From Lentisphaeraceae bacterium (GTDB taxonomy: Bacteria; Verrucomicrobiota; Lentisphaeria; Lentisphaerales; Lentisphaeraceae): a stretch of DNA of 40,997 nt. The notes under the pieces were generated by a model that had not been told where the DNA came from, did no database searches, and was given only the letters and a program-made list of their open reading frames with translations. Position numbers and translations under genes: made by a program. Positions 18,748 through 29,100 of this stretch are shown here, piece after piece; position 1 is the stretch's first letter; the number at the start of each line of letters is the position of its first letter. The stretch is taken from positions 1 through 40,997 of the forward strand of contig JAJPOQ010000155.1 in assembly GCA_021232515.1 (NCBI GenBank), given 5' to 3'.

Positions 18748-21639
18748 CTAATCCACATACAAAAATTCATTACTCATAAACATCACCTGTACTAGCGCGT
18801 CCCACACCGAAAACTGCTTGCCTCCTGCTCCCTGCTGAGAAGAAAACTTTGCATTAAAGTCATGCTCTTGTGAAAAACCGTCTTTTGTGAATGTCAGGAC
18901 TTTACTCCATTCGTAGCCATCTGAATTATCTGACTTCCCCGGTTCAACGATTATATCTATAAGGTCACCAGCTTTGACATCGAATGTTTCTGAAACAGTC
19001 TTCGTTGTCGACTTGTGACTGTGCCAAGACTTAACTTTCTGACCATTTATCCAAAGTGACGCAAAGACACCATCCCCGTTCTTTTTAAAATGTTTGAGAG
19101 TTCCATCTAGACTTATCTTGGCATCAAAGTACATCGTTACGCGATCAACCACAGGGAAAGTCCTTCCCGGATGGCCTCCACGCTCTGTACGTGAAGCAAA
19201 TTGATAATCTTTACTTGGAAACTTTTTACCAATTTGCCAACGGGCACCAGAAAAATGGTCAAACCTCTTAAAGTCTTTTAATTGTCCATCAATCACCTTA
19301 GCAACACCATACTCATAGGTTGGCCGTCTATAATCGAACTTTGCAGCGTTATCGTTGATAAAGTCGACACAACGCTTGAGCTCTTTTTCACTTGGATAAC
19401 GGCTTAAAGCTTCCTTGAAGATAAAACGAATACGATCTTTGACATTTCCTATAGCACCTAACTGAGCCGATAATGCTTTAGCACTTTCAGTCACTAAACT
19501 AGAGTTCATAAGGTATAGCCCTTGCTGCGGTACAATCGTCTTCACGCGTGCTTCACAAGTCACTAAAGCTGATGGAAAGTCGAAGCTATTTAAAGCTGAA
19601 GGAAGCTTTTCTCTATCTAAGTAGCCGTAAACTGAACGGTAGTTCTCCTTGTGAAAGCCCATAACGTCTTTGGCATTTCCACCTAAGATATGTTTAAGAG
19701 TTCCTGTAGACTGCACTAAAGTATCTCTCAAAGTTTCCCAATCTAAACGATGAATGTTCATTCGCCATAGGTACTTATTGGCGCCATCACTCGCTTGCAT
19801 TTGGGGACGAATCTTGCTCGACTGCATGTAAGTAGATGAAGTCATGATGTACTTGTGAAGTTTCTTTAATGACCAGTTATTTTCCATGAACCAGATCGCC
19901 AAGTGATCTAACAAAGCTGGATTTGTTGGAGGCAAACCCAACTTACCAAAATTACTTGGAGTTGAAACTAAACCTTCACCAAAGTGCCACTGCCAAACTC
20001 TGTTCACCATAACTCTTGCTGTCAGTGGATTTTTCTTATCCGCTATCGCTTGAGCAAGTTCTAGACGGCCGCTGCCATTTTTAAATTCTTCATGGCTCAT
20101 ACTCTTTGAAATAATTTGTGGAAAACGGCGTTTTACCTTAGGACCTCTATCGCCAGCTTTACCGCGGTTAAATATATAAGGGTTAAAAGGCTTTTTAGAA
20201 TCGTAAATAACCATAGCTCTCGGAGGTGCACCATCTTTCGCCATATGATCGACAATCTTATTCTCGAGTTTTCTTAGCATGTTGCGTTCATCGCGTTCAA
20301 CGACGGCTCCATGAGAAACTTTGCTATATAGCTCGTCAAAAGTCTTACCAAAAAGCGCATCTCTTATATCTGCATACTGGTTTTTGTCTTTGGCTTCATA
20401 AACTTTCAAAGCCAAGTCGCTATAGACTTTATAAACGTCTTTACGATTCTTAGGTGAAGCTTTTTGTAACGCTTCCTTCAAAGACTTCGGAGTTTCTTTT
20501 TTGTTTATATGGTCCTGAGCCCATTTTGCAATATGCTTATCATTTCCAGCATGGTTAGTATGGTGTAAGAGCGCATAGAAAGGATCATTCTTACCACCTT
20601 TGCCATGAATGTAGTTCTTTAACATATTCACAAGCCCGCGTCTCTGAGGACGGTCTTTGGAATCTCGAAATTTTGGCTTTTTATCGACATGCTGTAAGCC
20701 GATATAGTCAATAACTCCCGAAGCTGCCTGAGGCCACTCTTTGCGAGCTTTCTCATAAACTTCTAGCTGCTTGTCTTTAAGGTCTTTAGTTAATTCTTCT
20801 TTCTTGGCTAGGTACTTTTTATAAAGTTCTTTATCACTTGATTCACCGATAACTGGCAACTCCTCCATCTTTGGCTCTGTAAAGCTTCTAAAGACACCAT
20901 ATAAAGAATAATAATCAGCTGTTGGGATAGGATCAACTTTATGGTCATGACAACGTGCACATGCAACAGTCATACCTAAAAACGCTTGTGTTGTCACATC
21001 GATTCGGTCATTAACTATTTCATGAATGTGACCAAGAAAACGTTCGCCGATGGTAAGGAAACCTAAAGCTGCTAAATCCTGTTTATTTTTAAGCTTGATC
21101 TTATCTGCGGCAAGTTGTTCGATGATGAACTGATCATAAGGCTTATCGCTGTTAAATGCACGGATCACATAATCGCGATAAGTATAAGCAAATGGGAACT
21201 TACTACTAGAAGTAAAGTTATAACCTCTTGTGTCAGCATAACGACTTACGTCTAACCAGTGACGTGCCCAACGTTCGCCATATCTTGGAGAAGCAAGCAG
21301 TTCATCAATAAGGTTTTCATAAGCTTTTGGATTGTTGTCTAGCAGAAAGCGTTCTACTTGATCATAAGTTGGATTAAGGCCGACGAGACTAAAATAAGCA
21401 CGTCTGATCAAAGTCTCTTTAGATGCTATCTCGGATGGAGTAAGCTTGTGCTTTTTCTGTAAATCAAGCACATATTCATCTATCTTATTTTGGGCCCAAG
21501 AGTTTCCAGCATTTGCTACTGGAGAATTGACGGGATCTTGATAAGACCAATGTAAAGCCCTTTCTTTTTTAAAAAATTCTTTGTTAAACTCTTGCGCTCC
21601 AAGAGACCAACAAAAAAGAAAGACTAGAAATACTCTCAT
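18748..21639 (-). CDS. DUF1549/DUF1553 (PSD1-type) secreted protein
   Basis: This 963-residue protein has a signal peptide (RVFLVFLFCWSLGAQ), then DUF1549 (about residues 50-260, with ASPRYGERWARHWLDVSRYADTRG spread over residues 115-140). Within it is a CARCHDHKVDP motif near residue 228 that could bind heme c. DUF1553 occupies about residues 530-790 (NPLTARVMVNRVWQWHFGEG). A beta-rich, lectin-like segment lies near residues 800-925 (ISLDGTLKHF, VFASLWINGQKV), and the C-terminal VWDALVQVMFMSNEFLYVD closes the DUF1553 domain. No extra N-terminal cytochrome domain is present. The function of such pairs is unproven; polymer use at the cell surface has been suggested. It is the first gene of a two-gene unit with DUF1501. 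Confidence 0.94.
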   Translation of the reverse strand: MRVFLVFLFCWSLGAQEFNKEFFKKERALHWSYQDPVNSPVANAGNSWAQNKIDEYVLDLQKKHKLTPSEIASKETLIRRAYFSLVGLNPTYDQVERFLLDNNPKAYENLIDELLASPRYGERWARHWLDVSRYADTRGYNFTSSSKFPFAYTYRDYVIRAFNSDKPYDQFIIEQLAADKIKLKNKQDLAALGFLTIGERFLGHIHEIVNDRIDVTTQAFLGMTVACARCHDHKVDPIPTADYYSLYGVFRSFTEPKMEELPVIGESSDKELYKKYLAKKEELTKDLKDKQLEVYEKARKEWPQAASGVIDYIGLQHVDKKPKFRDSKDRPQRRGLVNMLKNYIHGKGGKNDPFYALLHHTNHAGNDKHIAKWAQDHINKKETPKSLKEALQKASPKNRKDVYKVYSDLALKVYEAKDKNQYADIRDALFGKTFDELYSKVSHGAVVERDERNMLRKLENKIVDHMAKDGAPPRAMVIYDSKKPFNPYIFNRGKAGDRGPKVKRRFPQIISKSMSHEEFKNGSGRLELAQAIADKKNPLTARVMVNRVWQWHFGEGLVSTPSNFGKLGLPPTNPALLDHLAIWFMENNWSLKKLHKYIMTSSTYMQSSKIRPQMQASDGANKYLWRMNIHRLDWETLRDTLVQSTGTLKHILGGNAKDVMGFHKENYRSVYGYLDREKLPSALNSFDFPSALVTCEARVKTIVPQQGLYLMNSSLVTESAKALSAQLGAIGNVKDRIRFIFKEALSRYPSEKELKRCVDFINDNAAKFDYRRPTYEYGVAKVIDGQLKDFKRFDHFSGARWQIGKKFPSKDYQFASRTERGGHPGRTFPVVDRVTMYFDAKISLDGTLKHFKKNGDGVFASLWINGQKVKSWHSHKSTTKTVSETFDVKAGDLIDIIVEPGKSDNSDGYEWSKVLTFTKDGFSQEHDFNAKFSSQQGAGGKQFSVWDALVQVMFMSNEFLYVD

Positions 21640-21791
21640 AATACTATCACCAAATAATTTTATAACACACAGTTTAAAGATCGTCTATACTAAGTATAAA
21701 CTCTCTCAAAACCCGGAAATTTCAGACAATATAATTAAAATAGTGATTTTTATGAACAAAAACAAAGATTGGTTAAATTCATGATATAAAA

Positions 21792-22880
21792 TTATTGTAC
21801 AGCTTTAGTACAAGCAACCAGTCCTAAGAGGGCATAAGCGGTTCCATAAGCATGGCCGTAGTCATACAAAGGAAAGTCAAACCACGAGCCGTTTCTCTCT
21901 TGTTTTGAAGTCAATATTTCTCCGAGCTCTAGACCTAAAGTCTTTTTTGTTTCACAGAGCTCTAAATTTTCGGCTGCGTAATACATGCCATAGTAGTAGA
22001 AGTATGAAGCGATCTTATTCCAAGACTCATGCGGAACAGGACGTTTTCTTGCCATATCCAGCCACATATTTCTCTTAATTATTAAATTCACCCACTCTTC
22101 TAACTCTGACTTTTCTACTTTCTCACCCATTTCATAGAGCGCACGTAGAGAGACTTGCGTTCGAGCTAAACTCCCTACTTTCTTATTTACATGAACATTC
22201 GTCATAAACTTAAAATCGTTACTATAAATAAATGAGTTGTCTGGTTTTCTTTGCTTCTTCAAAAAGATCAGCGCTCGTCGTATAGACTTCTCAGGAACTT
22301 CAAACCCTGCCTCTTTAGCAAGATCTAAAACAATTAAACACGAAGCCGTCAAAAAAGCTGTGGAACTTCCAGATGGTTTTGATGTGTGAGACTTAAAATC
22401 ATAGTAGCCCCAACCACCATCCAAAAACTGGTAAGTTTCGAGTCGAGAGATTTCATACTTGATGAGGTCATCAACCCCGTCGTATTCTAAATTTTGTTTT
22501 TTTAGTTCCAAAAAAGCTTTGATCGTATAGGTATGAGACCAAACATTACCAATCCATGCAGCGCTCGCCCTCTTCGCTTCTTTTGAGTGATTGAGAAGAA
22601 ACTTTACTCCAAGATCAATCGCTTTACTTTTCGCGTCAGACTCACCAGGAGTTTTCAACAGTGCCAATAGACACAAACCAGAGGTTGCAACTTTAAAGGA
22701 TTTATGAGCAGCACGACCGGGTGCAAAGATATTTAAATACTTCGTCTTGTGAGCACTTCCCCATGAACCATCTGGACGCTGACTTTTCAGTAAAAAGTCA
22801 ACACCTTTGGTCATTGAAGCCTCAAAGTCTCCAGCAAAAGCTACTTGAGCTGTAAGGAATAAACAGAGCAGTAACTTCAT
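21792..22880 (-). CDS. Secreted prenyltransferase/squalene-cyclase-fold repeat protein
   Basis: A signal peptide (KLLLCLFLTAQVAFAG) is followed by repeated alpha-helical modules with QW-type signatures: VDFLLKSQRPDGSWG, YQFLDGGWGYYDF, FLKKQRKPDNSF and ERNGSWFDFPLYDYGHAYGT. These belong to the alpha/alpha-barrel fold shared by squalene cyclases and protein prenyltransferases. At 362 residues it is about half a true triterpene cyclase, lacks a DXDD motif and is exported, so an enzymatic cyclase role is unlikely. A binding or scaffold role is more plausible. Its ATG overlaps the stop of the preceding HlyD-like gene (ATGA), implying translational coupling. A 152-base gap follows before the DUF1553 gene. 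Confidence 0.85.
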   Translation of the reverse strand: MKLLLCLFLTAQVAFAGDFEASMTKGVDFLLKSQRPDGSWGSAHKTKYLNIFAPGRAAHKSFKVATSGLCLLALLKTPGESDAKSKAIDLGVKFLLNHSKEAKRASAAWIGNVWSHTYTIKAFLELKKQNLEYDGVDDLIKYEISRLETYQFLDGGWGYYDFKSHTSKPSGSSTAFLTASCLIVLDLAKEAGFEVPEKSIRRALIFLKKQRKPDNSFIYSNDFKFMTNVHVNKKVGSLARTQVSLRALYEMGEKVEKSELEEWVNLIIKRNMWLDMARKRPVPHESWNKIASYFYYYGMYYAAENLELCETKKTLGLELGEILTSKQERNGSWFDFPLYDYGHAYGTAYALLGLVACTKAVQ

Positions 22881-24247
22881 GGGAGTACGACGACGTCTCC
22901 AGACTTCAGCCCGTCACTTACGATCACATTGTCGCCATATATCTTACCAAGAGAAACAATACGATCTTCTTTTTTGTCGTCGGCTTTCACGACAACATAA
23001 GCCTCTGTAGGCATAGCATCTCGATAACGGATGGCTTTAACAGGAACTCTTACGCTCTTTTCACTAGATGTAATAGTCGCTGAGATTGTCGCTTTTTGTG
23101 TGAAACTTAAAAGTGAATTATCTACAGACAAATTCACTATAGAAAAGCCAACTATTGGCTTCGATAACTCACCCACAACTTTAGCATCAAACTGAAGACC
23201 TTTGTGTTTCAATATATAAGAAACATTTGGAGCAAAAAACTTATGATCAAGTAAAGATACCTTGAGTTGAACTCTGTCGATATGTTCACCTACAAAAGTT
23301 ATGAAAGGCTTACCGGAAGAAACCTTATCACCCACTTTAAGCTCTTTTGGAAAACTAGTGCTCCATTTACCAGCGTTAAAGTCGCCAATATAACAGACTC
23401 CGTTAGCTGGAGCTTTGATGTTCAAACTCTCTACTGCAGTCTTAAGGTTCTCATGTCTTTTAACCGATTTCTCATACGCCTTCTCGGCAAGAATCATTTT
23501 GTTATTTTCTGAGAGTAACGAAGCATCCCATTGAAGTTTGGCATTTTCATAAGCTGACTTAGCCTGAATAGCTGCGTATTCTTTATTGAAGTCTGACAAT
23601 GGAAGTTTTAAAGCCATCGTGCCTTCTAGAGTGCGCTCTCTTATTTCTACATAACGCTTAGCACGAGCTACGGTATCTCGCTGTCTTTCAAGAACTATTT
23701 CTTCTGATTCTTCGGCAAGAGAATCTTCTTTGTACATCTTCTCTAGTTGACTAAGTTCAGCTTGTTGATACTTAAGATTTTTCTCCATATCGGAGATGTC
23801 ATTCTTAAGGTTTTTTAAGAACTGAGCTCTGCCTGTATCTTCATACATTTCTAAAGATTTTCGAGCAACATCATTTTTAATGCTAGCTAAGTGTAACTCT
23901 TTTTTTGACTTAACCTGCAAATCTGCAAGTTTTTTTCTCTGAAGGATTAAATTCTTCTTATGAACTGCCAGTTCACGTTCACTCTTCGCAATAGTATTTT
24001 TCAAACTTTCAGCTTTGAATTGAACGATGACGTCGCCCTTAGTAACTTTGGCTCCGTTCTCGACAATTTTTTCGATCTCCCAAGAAGTCCAGTACTTGGA
24101 TTCGACTGCCAGCCTTTCAAAGTGTGAACCTACAGCAAAACCATTGAAAGTTTTCTGTTCTTTTAGAAAAGATTCTTTAACTGTGTGCGTTTTGTCTTCC
24201 GCAAAAACGCCTAGAGAAATAATCGACAAGAATATTAACAACTTCAT
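22877..24247 (-). CDS. HlyD/RND-type periplasmic adaptor-like protein
   Basis: A signal peptide (KLLIFLSIISLGVFA) precedes a split biotinyl-lipoyl-like domain. The first half is near residues 40-75 (VENGAKVTKGDVIVQFKAE) and the second near residues 285-330 (KAPANGVCYIGDF, KVGDKVSSGKPF). Between them lies a long coiled-coil hairpin of about 200 residues rich in Lys, Glu and Leu. C-terminal beta-barrel segments end in GDNVIVSDGLKSGDVVVLP. This is the architecture of membrane fusion proteins that bridge inner-membrane pumps and outer-membrane channels. No transporter or TolC-like gene is adjacent; the only coupled gene is the cyclase-fold protein. Confidence 0.88.
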   Translation of the reverse strand: MKLLIFLSIISLGVFAEDKTHTVKESFLKEQKTFNGFAVGSHFERLAVESKYWTSWEIEKIVENGAKVTKGDVIVQFKAESLKNTIAKSERELAVHKKNLILQRKKLADLQVKSKKELHLASIKNDVARKSLEMYEDTGRAQFLKNLKNDISDMEKNLKYQQAELSQLEKMYKEDSLAEESEEIVLERQRDTVARAKRYVEIRERTLEGTMALKLPLSDFNKEYAAIQAKSAYENAKLQWDASLLSENNKMILAEKAYEKSVKRHENLKTAVESLNIKAPANGVCYIGDFNAGKWSTSFPKELKVGDKVSSGKPFITFVGEHIDRVQLKVSLLDHKFFAPNVSYILKHKGLQFDAKVVGELSKPIVGFSIVNLSVDNSLLSFTQKATISATITSSEKSVRVPVKAIRYRDAMPTEAYVVVKADDKKEDRIVSLGKIYGDNVIVSDGLKSGDVVVLP

Positions 24248-24319
24248 TCATTCATCCTTCAAAATAATTGTGGCCTAATTATAAAAATACATAAACTGCA
24301 AAAATACCAATCCTAAAAC

Positions 24320-25147
24320 TTAAGGGTGATAATTAGGAAACAGCAGCCTCAACCTTTCTAATTCCTTCGTTATGTATAGGAATGCTTCTTCTGCAGTATC
24401 AACAAAAACAAATAACTCTAGATCCTCAGGTGAAATTACACCTCTTCTAGCTAAAGCTTCAAAATTTATCACTTCATTCCAAAAGTCCTTACCAAATAGA
24501 ACGATCGGAATAACCTTAGCTGTCTTCTTTGTTTGAACTAATGTCAATATTTCGAAGAATTCATCAAAAGTCCCGAAGCCTCCAGGGAAGACAACAATGG
24601 ATTTGGCCAGATAAGTAAACCAGAATTTCCGTATAAAAAAGTAGTTAAATTCAAAATTAAGTTCATCGGTAATATATGAGTTGGGATACTGCTCAAAAGG
24701 CAAGGTAATATTTAGACCGATCGAACGGCCATCCTCTACATCTTTTGCACCACGGTTTGCCGCTTCCATGATTCCTGGACCACCACCCGAACATATGTAG
24801 TAACCATAATTGTTATCTATAGACCATTGAGTAAATAAACGAGCCAGTTCTCTTGCTTGGCCATAATACTTAGCCATTTCGACATCTAACTCAGCCTTCG
24901 CTATAAGTTTTGTATCCTTGCTCTTCTTGGCAATATCTAAATCTGCCAGTGCATCTTCTGGAGCAGGAGTCCTTGCTGAACCGAAAAAAACTATAGAGTC
25001 TCTTATGCGTTCCCGACGAAACCTATGCTGAGGTTCTTGCATCTCTGCAATGATGCGAATAAGTCTCCCATCTGGGCTACTAATAAATCCTTGATTCTCG
25101 TAGGCGCGTAGCGCTTTCTCTCCATGAGGCTTTTTAGTGTTTGCCAT
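24320..25147 (-). CDS. LOG family protein, long (type II) form
   Basis: The protein has 275 residues and carries SIVFFGSARTPAPEDA, the GGGPGIMEAANRGA loop and the catalytic PGGFGTFDEFFEILTLVQTKK region (residues about 185-205) with all consensus residues. The N-terminal 60 residues before the fold are an extension found in the longer group. Probable activity is nucleoside-5'-monophosphate phosphoribohydrolase. It is paralogous to the shorter LOG gene at 15888. A strong GGAGG lies six bases upstream of the ATG and supports this start. It appears to be monocistronic. A 13-bp palindrome lies about 40 bases upstream of its start. Confidence 0.93.
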   Translation of the reverse strand: MANTKKPHGEKALRAYENQGFISSPDGRLIRIIAEMQEPQHRFRRERIRDSIVFFGSARTPAPEDALADLDIAKKSKDTKLIAKAELDVEMAKYYGQARELARLFTQWSIDNNYGYYICSGGGPGIMEAANRGAKDVEDGRSIGLNITLPFEQYPNSYITDELNFEFNYFFIRKFWFTYLAKSIVVFPGGFGTFDEFFEILTLVQTKKTAKVIPIVLFGKDFWNEVINFEALARRGVISPEDLELFVFVDTAEEAFLYITKELERLRLLFPNYHP

Positions 25148-25185
25148 AGTTATCCTCCAATCATGTGTTAACTACAATCATGCCT

Positions 25186-25198
25186 GAAACACTGTTTC
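25186..25198. promoter_or_regulatory. 13-bp palindrome in a divergent intergenic region
   Basis: GAAACA-C-TGTTTC is perfectly symmetrical around the central base. It lies in the 231-base gap between the divergent LOG (minus) and trpC (plus) genes. Its size and symmetry suit a dimeric helix-turn-helix regulator. It could equally be chance in a region of this base composition. Confidence 0.35.
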
Positions 25199-25378
25199 CG
25201 CCTTGATGTACTTCATTATACGCATGTTTTGACTCAGTTGAAACAAATTTTCTAAAAAGTGTCGTTCACAGCTCATAGACCGACATTGTAAGATGCATCC
25301 AAAGTAGTATTGTTGACGAATAAACTTCACACCCCAAACACACTTGTTTAATTAGAAAAATTTCGGATTTTAGAATAA

Positions 25379-26170
25379 ATGGCTATCCCTGGTATACTTG
25401 TTAAAATTGTTGAAACTAAAAAAACTGAAGTTGCTGAGCTTGAGAAAAGTCGAGATAAGATCATCGCTGATGCTAAAGCTGTCACTCGTAAACCTCTAGA
25501 CTTCAAACACCACCTACAAAACTCTGGTGGACTCGCGATCATTTCTGAAGTCAAAAAAGCTTCTCCATCTGCCGGTGTTATTTGTGAAAACTTTCAGCCA
25601 GTAGAGATCGCCAAAGCCTATGAAAATGGTGGAGCTACAGCCATCTCCGTTTTGACCGATATAGACTACTTTCAAGGACACCCAGATTATCTAACGGCCA
25701 TTCGCAAAGAAGTAAATCTACCACTTCTCCGTAAAGACTTTATTATCGATGAACTTCAAGTCTATGAAGCGCTGACTCTAGGAGCTGACACTTTTCTACT
25801 AATCGTCGCCATACTAACTCCTGAAAAACTTCAAGAGTTGATTCAACTTGGCACGAAACTGGGGATGACGCCGCTCATTGAAATTCACGATGAAGAAGAA
25901 TTGAAAATTGCTTTGGACGCTGGAGCAAAAATCATCGGTGTGAATAATAGAGACTTGAGAAACTTTACAGTCGACATGGGACTTACGGCAAAACTAAGTC
26001 CACTTGTTCCAGATGATTGCCTGCTAATTGGCGAGAGTGGGATCAAGTCTGTCGCTGATGCAAAAGGACTTAGAGAGTCTGGCTGCACTGGAATTTTAAT
26101 TGGTGAAACACTGGTGCGTGAGGGCCTTCACAATTGTGGGGCAATGATCAAAGATATGAGGGAATGTTAA
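25379..26170 (+). CDS. trpC: Indole-3-glycerol-phosphate synthase
   Basis: The enzyme closes the indole ring in tryptophan biosynthesis, converting 1-(2-carboxyphenylamino)-1-deoxyribulose 5-phosphate to indole-3-glycerol phosphate. It is a single TIM barrel of 263 residues, the usual length. The signature ISEVKKASPSAG with the catalytic lysine lies near residue 57, LRKDFIIDELQV near 116, GVNNRDLRNFTVD near 183 and the phosphate-binding IGESGI near 218. No other trp gene is adjacent, so it is an orphan copy apart from any trp operon. Thirteen bases separate it from the debranching-enzyme gene, and cotranscription is likely. No clear Shine-Dalgarno sequence precedes the ATG. Confidence 0.96.
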   Translation: MAIPGILVKIVETKKTEVAELEKSRDKIIADAKAVTRKPLDFKHHLQNSGGLAIISEVKKASPSAGVICENFQPVEIAKAYENGGATAISVLTDIDYFQGHPDYLTAIRKEVNLPLLRKDFIIDELQVYEALTLGADTFLLIVAILTPEKLQELIQLGTKLGMTPLIEIHDEEELKIALDAGAKIIGVNNRDLRNFTVDMGLTAKLSPLVPDDCLLIGESGIKSVADAKGLRESGCTGILIGETLVREGLHNCGAMIKDMREC

Positions 26171-26183
26171 TAGAGAGGTTCGT

Positions 26184-29100
26184 ATGAACAGCACTATCAC
26201 TTACACACCGGAAAGCGGATGTAAGCAACTTAAGTTTACTGGAGACATATACACTATAAAAGCGAGTGTAGATCCAGGTTTTCAAGGTAAGATCTTTGTT
26301 AGAAGTAACATCAACCAAGGTGAAATACGTCGACAAGATATAATCAATGAAGTTGAACTCGATCAGCCAAACCTTGATCGCGGCTGGTATGATACACCTC
26401 TCAACAAGATAAGTGATACCGAATACGAGATTCACATCCCTCTCCTACAAGTTGGCCACTTCTCATATAAGTGTTTTGCTGAACTAGATGATGGAAATCA
26501 GATCTGGTCGCATGGGGACAACAACTTCATCAACATTGAACCTTCTGAGTACCGTTCTGACAACTCAGTTTATTGCGCCTTTGTCAGACAATTCGGCAAA
26601 AACAAAGCACTTGCAACTGCTGGAGAAGATCGAAAAGAAATTCTTGAGCTTGATAAAGAAGGTTATACCGTCATTCCTCCTTCTGGTAAATTTCGCCAAC
26701 TCATCAATGAACTCGATCATATAATTGATGGACTTGGCTGTCGTATCTTGCACCTATTGCCAATAAATCCGACACCAACAACTTATGCTCGTATGGGACG
26801 TTACGGTAGTCCTTATGCTGCCCTAGACTTTACGGCGATAAATCCAGAGTTAGCTGAGTTCGACCTCAAGGCCACACCTCTTGAACAGTTCTTAGAACTT
26901 GTAGATGAAGTTCATAAGAAAGACGGCAAAGTTTTTATCGACATAGCCATAAACCACACTGGTTGGGCTGCAAAAATCCATGAAACAAACCCTGAGTGGC
27001 TCCATAGGCATGACGGTGGCAGAATCCACCAGCCTGGTGCTTGGGGAACTGTATGGGAAGACTTAACTGAACTTGATCACACGAATAAGGACCTTTGGAA
27101 ATACTTAGCAGATGTCTTTTTGACTTGGTGTGACCGAGGTGTCGATGGTTTCAGATGTGACGCTGGTTACATGATCCCTGAAGCTGCCTGGAAGTATATT
27201 ACTGCAAAAGTGAGACAGAAGTATCCTCGCGCCATTTTCCTTCTTGAAGGTTTAGGTGGTCCATGGGCTGTTACTGAAGAACTACTTAGTTCTGGCAACC
27301 TCAACTGGGCCTACTCGGAGTTGTTCCAAAACTACTCTAAGCAGCAAATTCATGAGTACATGAAGTACTCTAACTTTGTCTCTGAGTCACAAGGCTTAAT
27401 GATTCACTATGCTGAAACTCATGACAATAATCGCCTCGCTGGGAAATCGAATACTTGGGCGAAGATGCGCACGACACTTAGTGCTCTTCTGAGTCACAAC
27501 GGCGCTTTTGGTTTTACGAATGGTGTTGAATGGTACGCTAAAGAAAAAATATTTGTTCATAGGTCCAGTGGGCTTAACTGGGGAGCTCCAGAAAACCAAG
27601 TTGAGCATATTTCTAAACTCACTCGACTCCTCAAGTCTCATCCTGCATTTTTGGACGGTTCTCATTTTGACTTCATCGAAACTCAAAGCGACGATGCTTT
27701 AGCATTTATCCGCTATGACAAAGATGACAAATGGCCACTATTCGGCTTAATAAATCTCAACTGTGAAAAGTCGACAAATGTTAAGATAGATGTTTCACAG
27801 ATACCTGAAGCACTGACTTCCAAAGAACTTAAAAACTTACTGACGGATTCAAGTAACTTTATAAGTAGCGATTCAAAGAACTTCACATTGAATTTAGTTG
27901 CTGGTGAAGCGATTTGTTTTGGTGATGCAGCTTATAGCATTGAAGCAAATTACAATGCTGACCAGAGTCTGAAAGTTGTACTGATGAATCTACTGGCTCT
28001 TCAAGGCTTAGAACACATAGACATAAACTATGAAGAAGAACTACTGAGTCTTAAAAAGAACCCACAACAGTACTTTGATGACAAGCAGATTCTTAGCACT
28101 ACATGGGATTTCCCAAGAGATACAAAGCGCCATGTACTTTACAGTCCTTACTCAGTACTACTGGTTTGCTGCCCTTCTCGTTTCAATGTTCATGCATTCA
28201 AAGAAAATGTTGATTCCTTTTTGGCTGAAGACGGCAAACACTACGCCTTAGTTAATGGACCAAATGACAACGAAACGACAAGTTATGAGACTCTAAAATT
28301 CAAACTATATGGGAACACCATAACGCGTTTCAAAGCTGAGTTACTTTTTCTCACAGATGAAGACAAACCATTCAATGGGAAAGTCCCTGACGAAGATACT
28401 CCTTTAACTTGTCTGGACACCAACAACCGCGGTGGTATGATGCACTTACCACTTAGTTGGCCAGACTTCGATTCAAAGTATGACTGTCTTCTCGGTGCAA
28501 ACTTAAGTAAGTCATTCCCTGAAAACCGTCACATCATGTGGCGCCGTATGCGAATATACTGTCAGCACACTTCGACTTATGAGCTGAATAAGTTTACGAT
28601 GGATTCGGTCAATACCAACAATGGTAAAGCTGAGTTTCTCTTTAGAACACCTGTCGGTTCTGGCCGTGTAGTTCACATAAAAGTAACTTGTGGAATGATC
28701 GGCGAAGAAAATGCCACTGCGATAAAAGTTGAAAGATTAAAAGCTGTCTGTCCTGAAAGTCTCGAAGATCACGAAACTGTACAGATAATCATGCGTCCAG
28801 ATATAGAGGACCGGAACTTCCATATGGAAACTAAGGCTCAAGGTGCTGAAAAGACTTGGCCTAAAATGATTTCAACGAATGATTCTGGCTTCTTATTTTC
28901 ACCAGATAGCAATCGTCAATTATCAATAAGCTCAACTGCTACTTTCACTCACGAACCTGAATGGTCTTACAATCACCACCAGAAAATTGAAGCTGAACGA
29001 GGATTAGAGTGTCAAACTGACCTATATAGTCCAGGTTACCTTAGCAAAAAACTTCAAGGCGGAGAACAAACTATTGTTCTTGGGCAAGTTAATGCTGAAA

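Noticed and set aside
21640..21791. Searched the gap upstream of the DUF1553 gene for a small gene or RNA
   Set aside because: Only an AT-rich stretch and a short ATACT-A-AGTAT symmetry were seen; the ORF crossing it is poor in coding character.
21792..22880. Triterpene (squalene-hopene) cyclase
   Set aside because: The protein is exported, half the expected length and lacks a DXDD catalytic motif.
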